Assembly: GCA_016788565.1 (NCBI GenBank)
Contig: JAEUSP010000088.1
Location: forward strand, 82,459 to 146,458
Reading direction: 5' to 3'
DNA from: Chlorobiota bacterium
GTDB lineage: Bacteria > Bacteroidota > Ignavibacteria > OLB7
DNA: 64,000 nt
How positions within the stretch are numbered: the first letter of the stretch is position 1; the number at the start of each line of letters is the position of its first letter. The notes under the pieces are model-generated. The model saw only the letters and a list, made by a program, of their open reading frames with translations, was not told the origin of the DNA and did no database searches. The translations under genes were made by a program, and so were the position numbers. Below are positions 43,433-52,745 of this stretch, piece by piece.

Positions 43433-45082
43433 ATGAAAGCTCTTCTTCTCCTCTTCCTCCTCCTGCTTGCCGCACCAAGCACCATCCTCCATGCCCAACC
43501 AGTCATAGAACCCATCACCCAAAACCCCAACGCCGTGCTGCTCCGAAGAATTTGGACTATCACCGGCAGCGATGGGGATTACGTTGGACAAGGCTGCGGA
43601 CCGGTGGGGGATATCAACGGAGACTCGATTTCAGACTTCGCCCTTCATTTCGGTCGTGCAGCAGAGTGGCGTGTCTATTTGGGGGGATTGCCAGCTCCAT
43701 CAACGAACCCTGTCTGGATATTTAAAGCATCTATTGCCCTACCAACTCCATTCTATGGTGACTTCCTTGGAAATGGTCGTCGGTTTGTTGGCTTCGGAAA
43801 TTTTATCAACGTTCTTGGTGGTGCAGCACGGTCAGAACAACTGCGATTGTTTGCTGTTACTGATACTGGATTAGCAACATCAGCAAGCTATATCCTTGAT
43901 TCCTACGCACGTACTCAATATATCATTGGCCCGGATATGGTTGTGGGGATGAATCTTGACGGTCAGGTCGGTGATGAATTAATTATTGCCCATCGAGGAT
44001 TACGGAAGGTAGATTCGGTAACGTACACCCCGGAGATATGGTTCTATCGAGGGGGAAGTGGATTCCAGGTGGATACTCCAAGCTACATCGTCTATGATAC
44101 TGAACCGACACGAAGCAGCAGTTCTTACACAGTCCAAGTGGTTGATCTTGACGGGGACCGACACTTCGATCTGGTGACGGTGGGGCAGTATGCCGAAGGC
44201 TACAAACTTAAAATCTGGTTTGGCACCGAGACTTCTCCTTGGACGTGGACTACACCTGATCGGGAGATTACTCTCTACAATACGGTCGGCTTATACTATC
44301 TCGTTTTCAATGATTATGATGGGGATCACAAACTCGACATTGCTGGCCTCCCTGGACCCGGTACTATCAATCGTGGTATCTACCTCTACCTCTCACGCAA
44401 TGCTCCAAGTATTCGCGAACGCTCATTCCTGCTCTCCGATGCTCAACGTGCCTTCTCTGAACCGGATGTCTTTCCACAAGCTGTTGGATCACTTAATGAT
44501 AGTAGCCACATTGTAGCCATGTTCGGTATTCGACGGCCACCACCAGCCCCAACTCTCTCAGCATTTTCTGGAAGTGGTGCTGGCCCCAATGCCTCGTATG
44601 ATGCGTTGTATAGTGCTCATCTTGACGGGCTTTCTGAAGGGAATGTGTTCACTGCTTCCTTTACTGATTGGGATTACACTGGTGACGGCTGGCGCGATCA
44701 TCTCACCAGCAATTCGGGGTGGTTTGGCAACAACTCTGGTATTGCAATGATCCTTGCCGGAGGCCCGTACATCCCGTTAGATCAACCGACCGTTGGCGTT
44801 CGCACCGAGCCGATAGCTGACCACCAACGCGGGTTGTACCTCTGGCCAAACCCTGCCACCACCGAACTGAACATTGCTTGGCGGGGCGACCTTTCAAGTA
44901 TGCCGACCCGTATGGCAGTTCACGATGTGAGCGGGAAGCTGGTTGCTGAAAGTGAGTTACGGCCCGAGCTTGGTTCGGCTCGCTGGGCGACCGATGGAGT
45001 TGCTTCGGGGAGATACTTGCTGACGGTGTATGATCGGCACGGGAAGGTGTTGGCTTCGATTTCGGTGGTGGTGCGGAACTGA
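43433..45082 (+). CDS. FG-GAP-like repeat protein with T9SS sorting domain (unit A', second copy)
   Basis: The ATG at 43433 gives 549 residues with signal peptide KALLLLFLLLLAAPSTILHAQ. Domain order equals copy A at 40364: Asp-rich loops DINGDSISD, NLDGQVGDE, DLDGDRHFD, DYDGDHKLD and DYTGDGWRD, then a T9SS tail (GLYLWPNPATTELNIAW). Two long segments (about 43945-44235 and 44755-45081) are nearly identical in DNA to copy A, while the segments between differ in most residues. This mosaic points to gene conversion or selection for variable propeller blades. It is followed by the same intergenic repeat and leader that precede B. Confidence 0.88.
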   Translation: MKALLLLFLLLLAAPSTILHAQPVIEPITQNPNAVLLRRIWTITGSDGDYVGQGCGPVGDINGDSISDFALHFGRAAEWRVYLGGLPAPSTNPVWIFKASIALPTPFYGDFLGNGRRFVGFGNFINVLGGAARSEQLRLFAVTDTGLATSASYILDSYARTQYIIGPDMVVGMNLDGQVGDELIIAHRGLRKVDSVTYTPEIWFYRGGSGFQVDTPSYIVYDTEPTRSSSSYTVQVVDLDGDRHFDLVTVGQYAEGYKLKIWFGTETSPWTWTTPDREITLYNTVGLYYLVFNDYDGDHKLDIAGLPGPGTINRGIYLYLSRNAPSIRERSFLLSDAQRAFSEPDVFPQAVGSLNDSSHIVAMFGIRRPPPAPTLSAFSGSGAGPNASYDALYSAHLDGLSEGNVFTASFTDWDYTGDGWRDHLTSNSGWFGNNSGIAMILAGGPYIPLDQPTVGVRTEPIADHQRGLYLWPNPATTELNIAWRGDLSSMPTRMAVHDVSGKLVAESELRPELGSARWATDGVASGRYLLTVYDRHGKVLASISVVVRN

Positions 45083-45092
45083 GACTTCCTTG

Positions 45093-45149
45093 TTCGGTGG
45101 CTCCACTCATACTTCGACGGGACTCAGCATGAGCGGAGGGCTGGATTCG
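45093..45149 (+). repeat. Palindromic repeat family 1, copy 4
   Basis: Lies 11 bp after the A' stop. With the following about 100 bp it repeats the sequence upstream of B (42292-42460) with few changes, including the leader that ends CTTTCATGGAGAAAA. Confidence 0.88.
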
Positions 45150-45262
45150 GTGAATACTCCGATTCTTCATTTGGCATTCGACATTTGGCATTCGACACTT
45201 CGATCAATCCAAGCTACCGTTCGCGGTGGAATCCTCAATACTCTTTCATGGAGAAAAAAACC

Positions 45263-48200
45263 ATGACGACGTTCACCGTTTCGTTTCGCAGTCGGCACAT
45301 CTGGCCGACATGCCTCACCACACTCCTGTTCCTTCTGGCTGGAAGCCAGTGCTATGCCCAGTTCCTTCGTTCGATGGATGCCACGACACCTCCCTTGAGA
45401 CCCATGTATGGCGTGGGGAAGGATGAGTTCTACATCGGTGCAACCTTCCAGAAATGGGGCCCCCTGCAACAAACCTCTGGTGGGTCGTGGTATCAAGACT
45501 TGTGGAACCATGCCGCATGGATGGGTATCCCGATCGTGCATATTCAGATGAACCAAACAACGATGCAGGAGAACCATCGCTTTTTAGAGAGTACCAATCG
45601 TCAATCCGATCAACGAGTACTGCTGACGCTGAAGCCATTGAACGACATGGGTTGGGGGCAAGCCATCGAGTTCTATCCGTTCGATTCGGTGCAAAGTTCA
45701 CTGTGGCCTACCAAATTCCTCCATCGGCAAGGAGGGGAAGAACTGTACAGCACTGTTGAGCTTGACGAATACCAGCGTCGCAAACGAGAAGTGCACTACA
45801 CCACTACCAACACCCCGGCGAACGATTCGATTTTGTGGGGAGTGGTGTATGGCTACGACCCAGCCTTGCAGCAGTACCGATGGGTGAAGCCTTGGATGAA
45901 CCGTTCCTTCTTCAGCAACGACAGCGTTCAGAAAACCAACGCCTTCCTGAAAGACCGCCGCGACCGTGCCGAGGTCCCACAAGACAGCATGAACTACCTT
46001 GTCCTGACTGGACATCTGCGCGATCAACAGTTGTTGAATGGGAATGTTCTGGGGACCGAGCCATTACTCCGCATCGACATCGTCTATGAGATTCCCAAAT
46101 ACAAGGATGCCGATGCCTGGGATGGAAATAACAGGGTGATCTACTTCGATGCCACGGGCCGGCAGATTACTGCCGAACAAGATACCGAGTTCGTCTGCCG
46201 AAGCTACTTCGTTCGCAAGCAAGACTTGATGGATGCCTCACTCGGTTGGAATGAGTACAAGGAGGTCGCCTTCGCGATGCCGCTGCGCTGGTGTAGCGAT
46301 GGACTCACCCCTGGCCCAGCTCACGATAACACCACCTCCAAAAGCATTGATGTTCGCGTGCATTGGCTCGGGGTCAATGAGGATGTCTATCTCCGTTCGG
46401 TCAGCCTTCGCGATTACCGGAGCCAGATGGCGTTGGGACGTACCAACGAGGCGCGGGCCTTTCGTGCGAACAATATCATGGGGCTACTGAAGCGGATATT
46501 CTATGGCTCTACTGCCGCTCTGAATGACCGAGTAGAAACCTATTCGGTGGATTCCCTTCGTCGCTTTGTCATCGGGCTACAATGCGGCGAAGAGCAATAC
46601 CCGAACGAGTACGGCGGCTATAATGGCATCGCCAAGATGGTGGCCGATAGCTTCAACCTTGCTCGGTGGAAATCTACGCACAGCCAAACGCTGCAAGCCG
46701 GCGATAGCCTGATGTTGTTCTCGCACGATCTTGGCCAACGCTCATTTGCCGAAATCACAAGGAACCCACAGACGGGCAGTTATCTCTACATCAACGCGGC
46801 CAACGACACGATGGCGCGGTTTCTTGGGCCGAATGGCATTCGTCAAGACACTTTATTCGAGAGTGATGTTCACCAGATCCCCAGCATCCTTGAACACAAC
46901 GGCGGGCGCGGGCATCTGCCAATCCTTGAGCTAACCACCGAAGGGGTTGAACGCTACAACACTGCATTCCAGCGATTGTTTGTTGGCTACAATCATCCAG
47001 GTCAAGCGCAGCTTTATACGAATCGTCGTCGGTACTGGCCTGGTATGATTGGCCGAGATTCCAAAGAGGATATTCACGCTCATGGTATGGCAGCCTGTGC
47101 CGAAAGCGCGCGAGATCATGGGCGACGACATATCCCGGTCATCGGAACAACGTTTCTGATTGGCCTTCGTGATAGTTCAACGACCGGTCCGGCGCAATAT
47201 GACACCATCTACAGCCATATCCCTGAAGCACTGGAACAGTGAATAATTCCTCCTGCTGCCTCGGCTCGCAAGGGTTTTATTGGCAAGACAATCACCAGAA
47301 CGAGTTGAACTATCAACTTCACGACCGATTTCCGGGCCCCACACGAACCATCACCATCCCGAACTTCTACGTTGGCTGGGGGGACCGCACCAGTGCCATT
47401 CGCAGCATCACTCGGTGGCTGAAAATGATTGGCCCGCAGATGATGAAGCTCAAATGGCGCGATGCCTACAGCATCCACCACTGCGTGCGCAATCCGAACC
47501 TTACTCACGATACCCTATTCCGCCCGCTACCCGCAAACGAGATCGTCAAAAAAGTCACCAGCAACAAACCGGGCGGCCCGCTGGATGCGCCAGAGCGCAC
47601 CTTTGTTGAGCTTGGCCTGTTCCAAACCGTTGCCAGCGACACCGCCACCAGCCGCCATAACGACACCAACTACATCTACGTTGTCAACCGCCGCACCTTT
47701 GCTCGGCCCGATAGCATCTCGGCAACCTCTACTCGTGGGTAAACAATGGATGCCCTTGCCGACACCCGCACAATCAACCTCCAACTCAATCTTCAGCATC
47801 CCGACAGCAGCGGCTACAACCTTGTTCGCGTTCGCGAGATTGCGATTGATTCCTCCGCAATCCCACTATCGGGGCAACTACGCAAGCCCATGGATACGAC
47901 CCTGGGAACGAAGTCTATTTTAGCATTGACGTTGCCGCCGGGCCGGAGAAGTTTGCTTGAAATGACTTTCGCCGAGTCAGGCCAAGATGTGACCCCGCAA
48001 TACGGCGACCTTCGATTCAACAACCAACGCAAGTTTCTGTTTGATGGCCGCCGCTGGCACGCGGTGTATCAACGCCGCCCCCAAGCCCGGATTGATGCCC
48101 AACCCAACCCGTTCACCGGAACCACCGAACTCCGGTTCAGCATCCCGACACCGGGCTACGCAACGGTTCGTGTGTTCGATCCGGTAGGCCGCATGATTGC

Positions 48201-48342
48201 CGAAGTCCTTCCGCAGCAATGGATGGAACTTGGCCGCTACGCAGTGGAGTTCGACGCAAGCCAGCTGCAACCAGGAACGTACTTGGTGGAGTTGATGCTT
48301 GGCCAACAAAGGGTGGTGGAGAAGATGGTGGTGGTGAGGTAA
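45263..48342 (+). pseudogene. Broken gene for a large T9SS-secreted protein (unit B')
   Basis: Three consecutive reading frames look like one interrupted gene of about 1025 codons. Part 1 (45263-47242) has the signal peptide shared with B and about 659 residues. At about 47227-47242 the reading frame shifts: the next part opens only after 47226 and overlaps the TGA as GTGA. Part 2 (47239-47742) continues without signal or start context (NSSCCLGSQGFYWQDNHQ). It is stopped by TAA at 47740-47742, and part 3 (47746-48342) continues in the same frame. Part 3 carries the missing T9SS sorting domain (IDAQPNPFTGTTELRFSI, LQPGTYLVELMLGQQ). Either the gene is decaying, or there are sequence errors at two points. 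Part 1 would be secreted but not sorted. Confidence 0.75.
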
Positions 48343-48355
48343 CATCCACATCGTC

Positions 48356-48397
48356 AAAAAAAATGGAGCCAAACGTTTTCAACAAGCGTTTGGCTCC
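48356..48397 (-). terminator. Intrinsic terminator facing the minus strand
   Basis: An 11-bp perfect stem (48365-48375 with 48387-48397) is flanked on its left by A8 (48356-48363), which reads T8 after the stem on the minus strand. On the plus strand no T-run follows. No minus-strand gene is annotated to its right for more than 4 kb. Confidence 0.8.
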
Positions 48398-48544
48398 GGT
48401 TGTAAAAGCCCCTGCGCAAACCAAGCGTAACTTCTCCAAAATGGCTGTGTCAAGTCGCCAACGCAGCCAAAGCGATCCGCAAGCCTGTGGAACGGCATCA
48501 CTAACTTTAGCCCAGCGATCTCCGTTCCCCGCGCAGCTAAACCA

Positions 48545-48629
48545 GCCGCCGCACACACGCGCACAATGCTTCCGGCTTCGCTACGCATCGAACCAGTATG
48601 ACCCAGCCGCCGCACACACGCGCACAATG
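48545..48629. repeat. 28-bp direct repeat with about 57-bp period
   Basis: CAGCCGCCGCACACACGCGC ACAATGCT occurs twice (at about 48546 and 48603), separated by unrelated sequence. Confidence 0.85.
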
Positions 48630-48732
48630 CTGTTTGGCTTCCGCTTAAGGTTTCTTGCAGGTATCGCCCTATCTTATCATCCAAGTTTTCAAGTCTTCTC
48701 CGAACAAATTGGTTTGCAGAAATAGACCTCAT

Positions 48733-48758
48733 GGATTCCCGCGTTCGCGGGAATGACA
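48733..48758. repeat. Palindromic repeat family 3, copy 2
   Basis: GGATTCCCGCGTTCGCGGGA then ATGACA. Together with the following about 45 bp it resembles the copy at 40141. Confidence 0.92.
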
Positions 48759-48893
48759 ACGATGGGGTTCTCGCCAACCTCTTTCATTGGAGTATCCCTC
48801 AAACATCAGCCGCAACGTGGGCGTGCAAACAGCATGGTTGCCAGCGGTGGATTTTTTACCAAGACTTTCCGCAGTCTGTACCCGGAGTTGTTC

Positions 48894-50462
48894 ATGGATC
48901 GTCGTTCCTTCCTTACCACGTGGGCGCACAACCGCCTTGCACGCCCTGAAACCGTCTCTGCTGTTCGCCCAATGTCTGGGCTTGAGCCGTTTGTCCCCAG
49001 CACGGCGCAGCCCTGGGATGCCATTCGCGTTGGCCACCTGTTGCGGCGCATCACCTTCCTGCCGCGCTGGAGCGACCTTGACGCGCTGATGAAAATGACC
49101 CCCAGCGATGCCGTTGATAAACTGTTAGACACCCCCAACGCCCCCCCCCCCCCTTCAATGGCCGACCACTCCACCGAAAGTTTGGAGGGGCTAACTCCAG
49201 ATTTAGAAAACCAGATTCGGGGGCAGTGGATTGGCGATGCCGGCGCGCTGCGGAACTGGTACATCGGCGTACTGCGCGATGCGGGATTGACCGCTGCCGA
49301 GAAAATGGCAGCCTTCTGGAGCGGCCACTTCACCAGTGAGTTCGAGGTTGATTTGGAGTATGTGATTGGCCCGCTGCTCTACCGCCAAAACAAGCTGTTC
49401 CGCGACACCGGGCTGGGTGACTTTAAGCAGCTTGCCTTCAACGTCACGCTGGACCCGGCGATGCTGGTCTATCTTGGCGGCGACCTGAACCGCGCCGGCG
49501 CGCCGAACGAAAACTACGGGCGCGAGCTGATGGAGCTGTTCACCATGGGCATTGGCCACTACACCGAAGGGGATGTGAAAGAAGCCGCACGGATACTCAC
49601 CGGTTGGCGCGTTTCGCAGTTCACCGACCAGTTCATCCCCCCCACCGGATTGTTCACCAGCTACTTCGAGGCCAAGAACCACGACATCAACGCCAAGCAG
49701 TTCATGGGGGTCTCCTTCCCCGCACGCGACAGCACCACCAACACCGAGCATATCGTCCGGCAGGAAGAGATTGCTAAGCTGATTGAGACGATCTTCCAGA
49801 AACGCCCGCGTGAGGTTGCCCGGTTCATCTGCCGAAAACTCTACACCTTTTTCGTTTATAGCAACCCTGCCAAAACGGACGCTGCGGTGATTGAAGCAAT
49901 GGCCGACATCTTCGTGCAAAACAACTTCAACATCAAGCCGGTGATGGCCGCGCTGCTGAAAAGCGCGCATTTCTACGACAACGCCAACATCGGCGCGCAG
50001 ATTAAAACGCCGATGGAGTTCGAGGTTGGGCTTGCGCGGCAACTTGGCGCGACCGGAAGCCTGTACGGTGAGATGCGTGCAATGGGCCAGGACCTGTTCG
50101 ATCCGCCAAACGTTAGCGGCTGGCCCGGCTACCGCGATTGGATCACCACCACCACCTATCCCGTCAGGGCCGATGCAGCCCGCCGCGTGATTGGGGCGAT
50201 GGATGACAACGCAGTGCTGACCTTCATCAAGCAATTCCCGCAGTACGACGACGTGAACGAACTGGTGAAATCGCTTGGCGCGCTGCTGCTGCCACGCCCG
50301 CTTTCTGCGGGGCGAAAAGGGATTTTTGTGAAGAAATTAGTTGGCGGCGCGCCCGATTACGAATGGGCAGGGATTGTAGAAAACAGCCCCTCCACCGCTG
50401 CACGAAACATGAAAGACTTGATGCAGACAATAGCGGAGTTGCCGGATTTTCAGTTGTGTTAA
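48894..50462 (+). CDS. DUF1800-family protein with twin-arginine start
   Basis: The ATG at 48894 begins MDRRSFLTTW, close to a twin-arginine motif, though the hydrophobic stretch that follows is weak; an in-frame ATG at 48834 is the alternative start. The 522-residue protein shows the DUF1800 plan: HLLRRITFLPRWSDLDAL, AFWSGHF, a central NYGRELMELFTMGIGHYTEGDVKEAARILTGWR, FICRKLYTFFV, and LFDPPNVSGWPG. Function is unknown in the family. DUF1800 genes are almost always followed by a DUF1501 gene, as here (234 bp downstream), and the two are thought to act together outside the cytoplasm. No T9SS sorting domain is seen on this partner. Confidence 0.9.
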   Translation: MDRRSFLTTWAHNRLARPETVSAVRPMSGLEPFVPSTAQPWDAIRVGHLLRRITFLPRWSDLDALMKMTPSDAVDKLLDTPNAPPPPSMADHSTESLEGLTPDLENQIRGQWIGDAGALRNWYIGVLRDAGLTAAEKMAAFWSGHFTSEFEVDLEYVIGPLLYRQNKLFRDTGLGDFKQLAFNVTLDPAMLVYLGGDLNRAGAPNENYGRELMELFTMGIGHYTEGDVKEAARILTGWRVSQFTDQFIPPTGLFTSYFEAKNHDINAKQFMGVSFPARDSTTNTEHIVRQEEIAKLIETIFQKRPREVARFICRKLYTFFVYSNPAKTDAAVIEAMADIFVQNNFNIKPVMAALLKSAHFYDNANIGAQIKTPMEFEVGLARQLGATGSLYGEMRAMGQDLFDPPNVSGWPGYRDWITTTTYPVRADAARRVIGAMDDNAVLTFIKQFPQYDDVNELVKSLGALLLPRPLSAGRKGIFVKKLVGGAPDYEWAGIVENSPSTAARNMKDLMQTIAELPDFQLC

Positions 50463-50695
50463 AGTCAGTTGTCCGTGGTCAGTGGTCAGTGGTCAGTGGC
50501 AAGGAGTCTGATTCCCGACAAAAGTCATTGGTCATCAGTCATTAGTCATTAGTAAGAGGTCTGATTCCCGACAACTGACCACGGACAACTGATTCCCGAT
50601 CCCCAACAACTGACAACTGACCACGGACAACTGACAACTGACAACCTCTTCCCGATCCCCGACTCCCGACAACCGACAACCGATTCCCAACTACC
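50463..50695. repeat. Low-complexity inverted/direct repeat block between DUF1800 and DUF1501
   Basis: The gap is almost wholly made of GTCAGTTGTCCGTGGTCAGT-type units. The 20-mer at 50464-50483 has its exact reverse complement at 50616-50635, and the same complement lacks only its last base at 50573-50591. ATTCCCGAC units are interspersed. The block could fold into a long hairpin in the DUF1800-DUF1501 message. Related units occur at 37459-37497. Confidence 0.85.
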
Positions 50696-52285
50696 ATGAA
50701 ACGCCGTTCCTTTCTGAAGACTGCTGCTGCCGCAACCGCCGCCACCCCGTTCATGTTGGGGGGATTGCCGGTGCGGGCAAACACCTCGCTTGCTGGGCTT
50801 GCGCAAATGCCACCGGACAACGACCGCATCATGGTGGTAATTCAGTTGTTCGGCGGCAACGACGGGCTGAACACCATGCCCCCCTGCCTTGATGATGAGT
50901 ACTACCGCATCCGCCCGGCATTGGCGGTTGCAAAGGACAAAGCCTGGAACAACATCGGCGACATCTACCTTCACCCCGCACTGGCAACCGGATCGCAAGG
51001 GGGATTGGGGCGGATGTTGGAGGTTGGGACCCTGGCGATTGTGCAAGGGGTGGGCTATCCAAACCCCAATTTGTCGCACTTCCGCTCAACCGATATTTGG
51101 CTCAGCGGCATCAACGACTCCAGCCCCGATACCCGTTTGGATACCGGGTGGGTTGGGCGCTATCTGGAGCAACGCTATCCCGACTTCCCCGCCTCGCTTC
51201 CTCCCGACCCGCTGGCCATTCAGTTCGGCGGTTTTTCGCTGGCGTTGATTAGCTCCAAGGGGCGGATGGGGATTGAGGTGATTGATCCCACACAACTGCA
51301 AGGGGTGGCCTCGCAGCTTGACGAGCTTGATCCCGACAGCGCGAACACCAGCTACAGCCTGGAATATGAGTTCGTTGCCGACATCGCTAACCGCTCGAAC
51401 AAATACGCCCAAGCGGTGCGCGATGCCTACAACAGCGGCAAAGCCAAACTGCAAGCCACCTATGCCGACGACAGCCTTTCGCAGCAGATGGCCTCGGTGG
51501 CAGCGCTGATTGCTGGCGGATTGAAAACAAAAGTCTATGTGGTTTCGATGGGGGGATTCGATACGCACGTCTCGCAGCAGATTGCTGTGGGGGATGAGTA
51601 TCTGGGGCTTCATCCAACGCTTCTCAGCCGGATTGGTGACTCGGTGGCGCAATTCATGTTCGACATGACGCGGCTGGGATTGGCCGACCGCGTGGTCGGG
51701 ATGACGATCAGCGAGTTTGGGCGGCGGCCTTACGAGAACGGAAGCCGCGGAACCGACCACGGCGCGGCTTCGGTGCAGTTTGTGTTTGGCACACAAGTCA
51801 ACAGCGGCGTGTTTGGCGACCCACCCGACCTGAAGAACCTGAACGCCAACGGCGACCTTCAGTACCAGATTGATTACCGCGCAGTCTATGCCGAAATTCT
51901 TACCGATTGGTTTGGGCTGACCATGCCCGAAATGCGCACCGTGCTGCAAGATGACACGGTGATTCCGCTGGACATTCTGCAAGCACAAAAAAGCGGAACC
52001 GACCGCCGTGCTGAGTATGCCGAACGGAGCTTCAGCATTGCGGGGGCATATCCAAACCCGTTCAGGGGAACCACTACGTTGGAGATCAGCCTGGACCGCA
52101 CGGCAAACGTGCAGTTGGATGTGACGACGATGGCCGGCCAGCGGGTGGCAACGTTGCTGAACCGCCAAATGACCCCGGGCAGCTACCGAATCCCACTTTC
52201 CGAATCGCTACCAGCCGGAACCTACCTTTGCACCCTCCGCGACGGCCAACGGATGGCAACGCAGGTGGTGCAATGTGTGCGGTGA
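50696..52285 (+). CDS. DUF1501-family protein with Tat signal and T9SS sorting domain
   Basis: A 529-residue protein. It begins MKRRSFLKTAAAATAATPFM, a textbook twin-arginine signal (RRSFLK plus hydrophobic segment and ANTS-type cleavage region). The DUF1501 domain follows: MVVIQLFGGNDGLN, GYPNPNLSHFRSTDIW, VYVVSMGGFDTH, VVGMTISEFGRRPYENGSRGTDHG. These recall the alkaline-phosphatase-like fold with metal-binding Asp/His. The last about 85 residues (IAGAYPNPFRGTTTLEISL, LPAGTYLCTLRDGQRMATQVVQ) are a T9SS sorting domain. This combination suggests Tat export across the inner membrane and then SprA-dependent secretion. The tatA/tatB-like genes at 13185-13966 supply part of that route. Confidence 0.9.
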   Translation: MKRRSFLKTAAAATAATPFMLGGLPVRANTSLAGLAQMPPDNDRIMVVIQLFGGNDGLNTMPPCLDDEYYRIRPALAVAKDKAWNNIGDIYLHPALATGSQGGLGRMLEVGTLAIVQGVGYPNPNLSHFRSTDIWLSGINDSSPDTRLDTGWVGRYLEQRYPDFPASLPPDPLAIQFGGFSLALISSKGRMGIEVIDPTQLQGVASQLDELDPDSANTSYSLEYEFVADIANRSNKYAQAVRDAYNSGKAKLQATYADDSLSQQMASVAALIAGGLKTKVYVVSMGGFDTHVSQQIAVGDEYLGLHPTLLSRIGDSVAQFMFDMTRLGLADRVVGMTISEFGRRPYENGSRGTDHGAASVQFVFGTQVNSGVFGDPPDLKNLNANGDLQYQIDYRAVYAEILTDWFGLTMPEMRTVLQDDTVIPLDILQAQKSGTDRRAEYAERSFSIAGAYPNPFRGTTTLEISLDRTANVQLDVTTMAGQRVATLLNRQMTPGSYRIPLSESLPAGTYLCTLRDGQRMATQVVQCVR

Positions 52286-52349
52286 GTTATGCTTCAGAGC
52301 AACGTGGCTTGCAAATTCCGAGGCATGAGCGGCGTTATCGAATAGCATC

Positions 52350-52392
52350 CCCGCTCATGCTGAGCCCCGTCGAAGTATGAGCGGAGCCACTG
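52350..52392 (-). repeat. Palindromic repeat family 1, copy 5 (inverted)
   Basis: CCGCTCATGCTGAGCCCCGT CGAAGTATGAGCGGAGCCAC is the reverse complement of the family 1 core; a degenerate half copy follows at about 52400-52440. Confidence 0.85.
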
Positions 52393-52469
52393 AATGTCCC
52401 CCGCTCATACTGAGTACAGATCGCGTCGAAGCATCGAACGATCCAATGCCTGCAGCGACCAAATAATCT

Positions 52470-52745
52470 TCATCTGTCCAGTTGGCGAAGCACTTGTTGG
52501 CGAGCTTCTTCTTGTGAGACTACTCTTCCATTGATGATATCTTCATCGGCAGCACGAATAGCTTCAAGGATTTCCAGCCGCTCAATTAATTGGTCATACA
52601 ATGCAGCATCCAATACTACAACTGATTTTTTTCCACTTTCATCTATTCGCAAGGGGCGTTGCGTTTGCCGAACTTGATCCATGATTGCATGAAGCCGAGC
52701 CTGGAACTCAGACATCGAGCGTGTTTCGGTTGTTATGCGGTTCAT
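52470..52745 (-). CDS. Phd/YefM-family antitoxin, no toxin partner seen
   Basis: The 91-residue protein (MNRITTETRSMSEFQARLHAIMDQV) fits the Phd/YefM plan. A short beta strand and helix lead into RQTQRPLRIDESGKKSVVVLDAALYDQLIERLEILEAI, then an acidic helix and a C-terminal tail that would contact a toxin. Downstream on its strand (52286-52469) there is only a family 1 palindrome and no RelE/ParE/Doc-like frame. Upstream the next gene is the large plus-strand T9SS gene. It is therefore an orphan: a regulator on its own, a remnant of a toxin-antitoxin pair, or the partner of a distant toxin. Confidence 0.82.
   Translation of the reverse strand: MNRITTETRSMSEFQARLHAIMDQVRQTQRPLRIDESGKKSVVVLDAALYDQLIERLEILEAIRAADEDIINGRVVSQEEARQQVLRQLDR

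Larger units (their letters stand above)
48343..48893. other. Intergenic region with minus-strand terminator and direct repeats
   Basis: The 551-bp gap between B' and the DUF1800 gene contains a hairpin with a minus-strand T-run (48356-48397), a 28-bp direct repeat (48545-48629) and a family 3 palindrome (48733-48758). A minus-strand frame at 48379-48777 runs into the hairpin but begins in the palindrome and has no recognisable domain. I support no protein gene; a minus-strand RNA is possible. Confidence 0.6.

Noticed and set aside
48546..48640. tRNA or tmRNA T-arm (GGTTCGAT on the minus strand at about 48590)
   Set aside because: The flanking bases do not form the 5-bp T-stem and no acceptor stem or CCA is found.
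48379..48777. Minus-strand frame of 132 codons ending in the orphan terminator
   Set aside because: Its first residues come from palindromic repeat family 3, and the rest has no recognisable domain. Kept only as part of the possible RNA region.
49203..50234. Minus-strand frame of 343 codons opposite the DUF1800 gene
   Set aside because: Shadow of a well-supported gene; the translation has no domain.
51086..52168. Minus-strand frame of 360 codons opposite the DUF1501 gene
   Set aside because: Shadow of a protein with clear Tat, DUF1501 and T9SS features on the plus strand.
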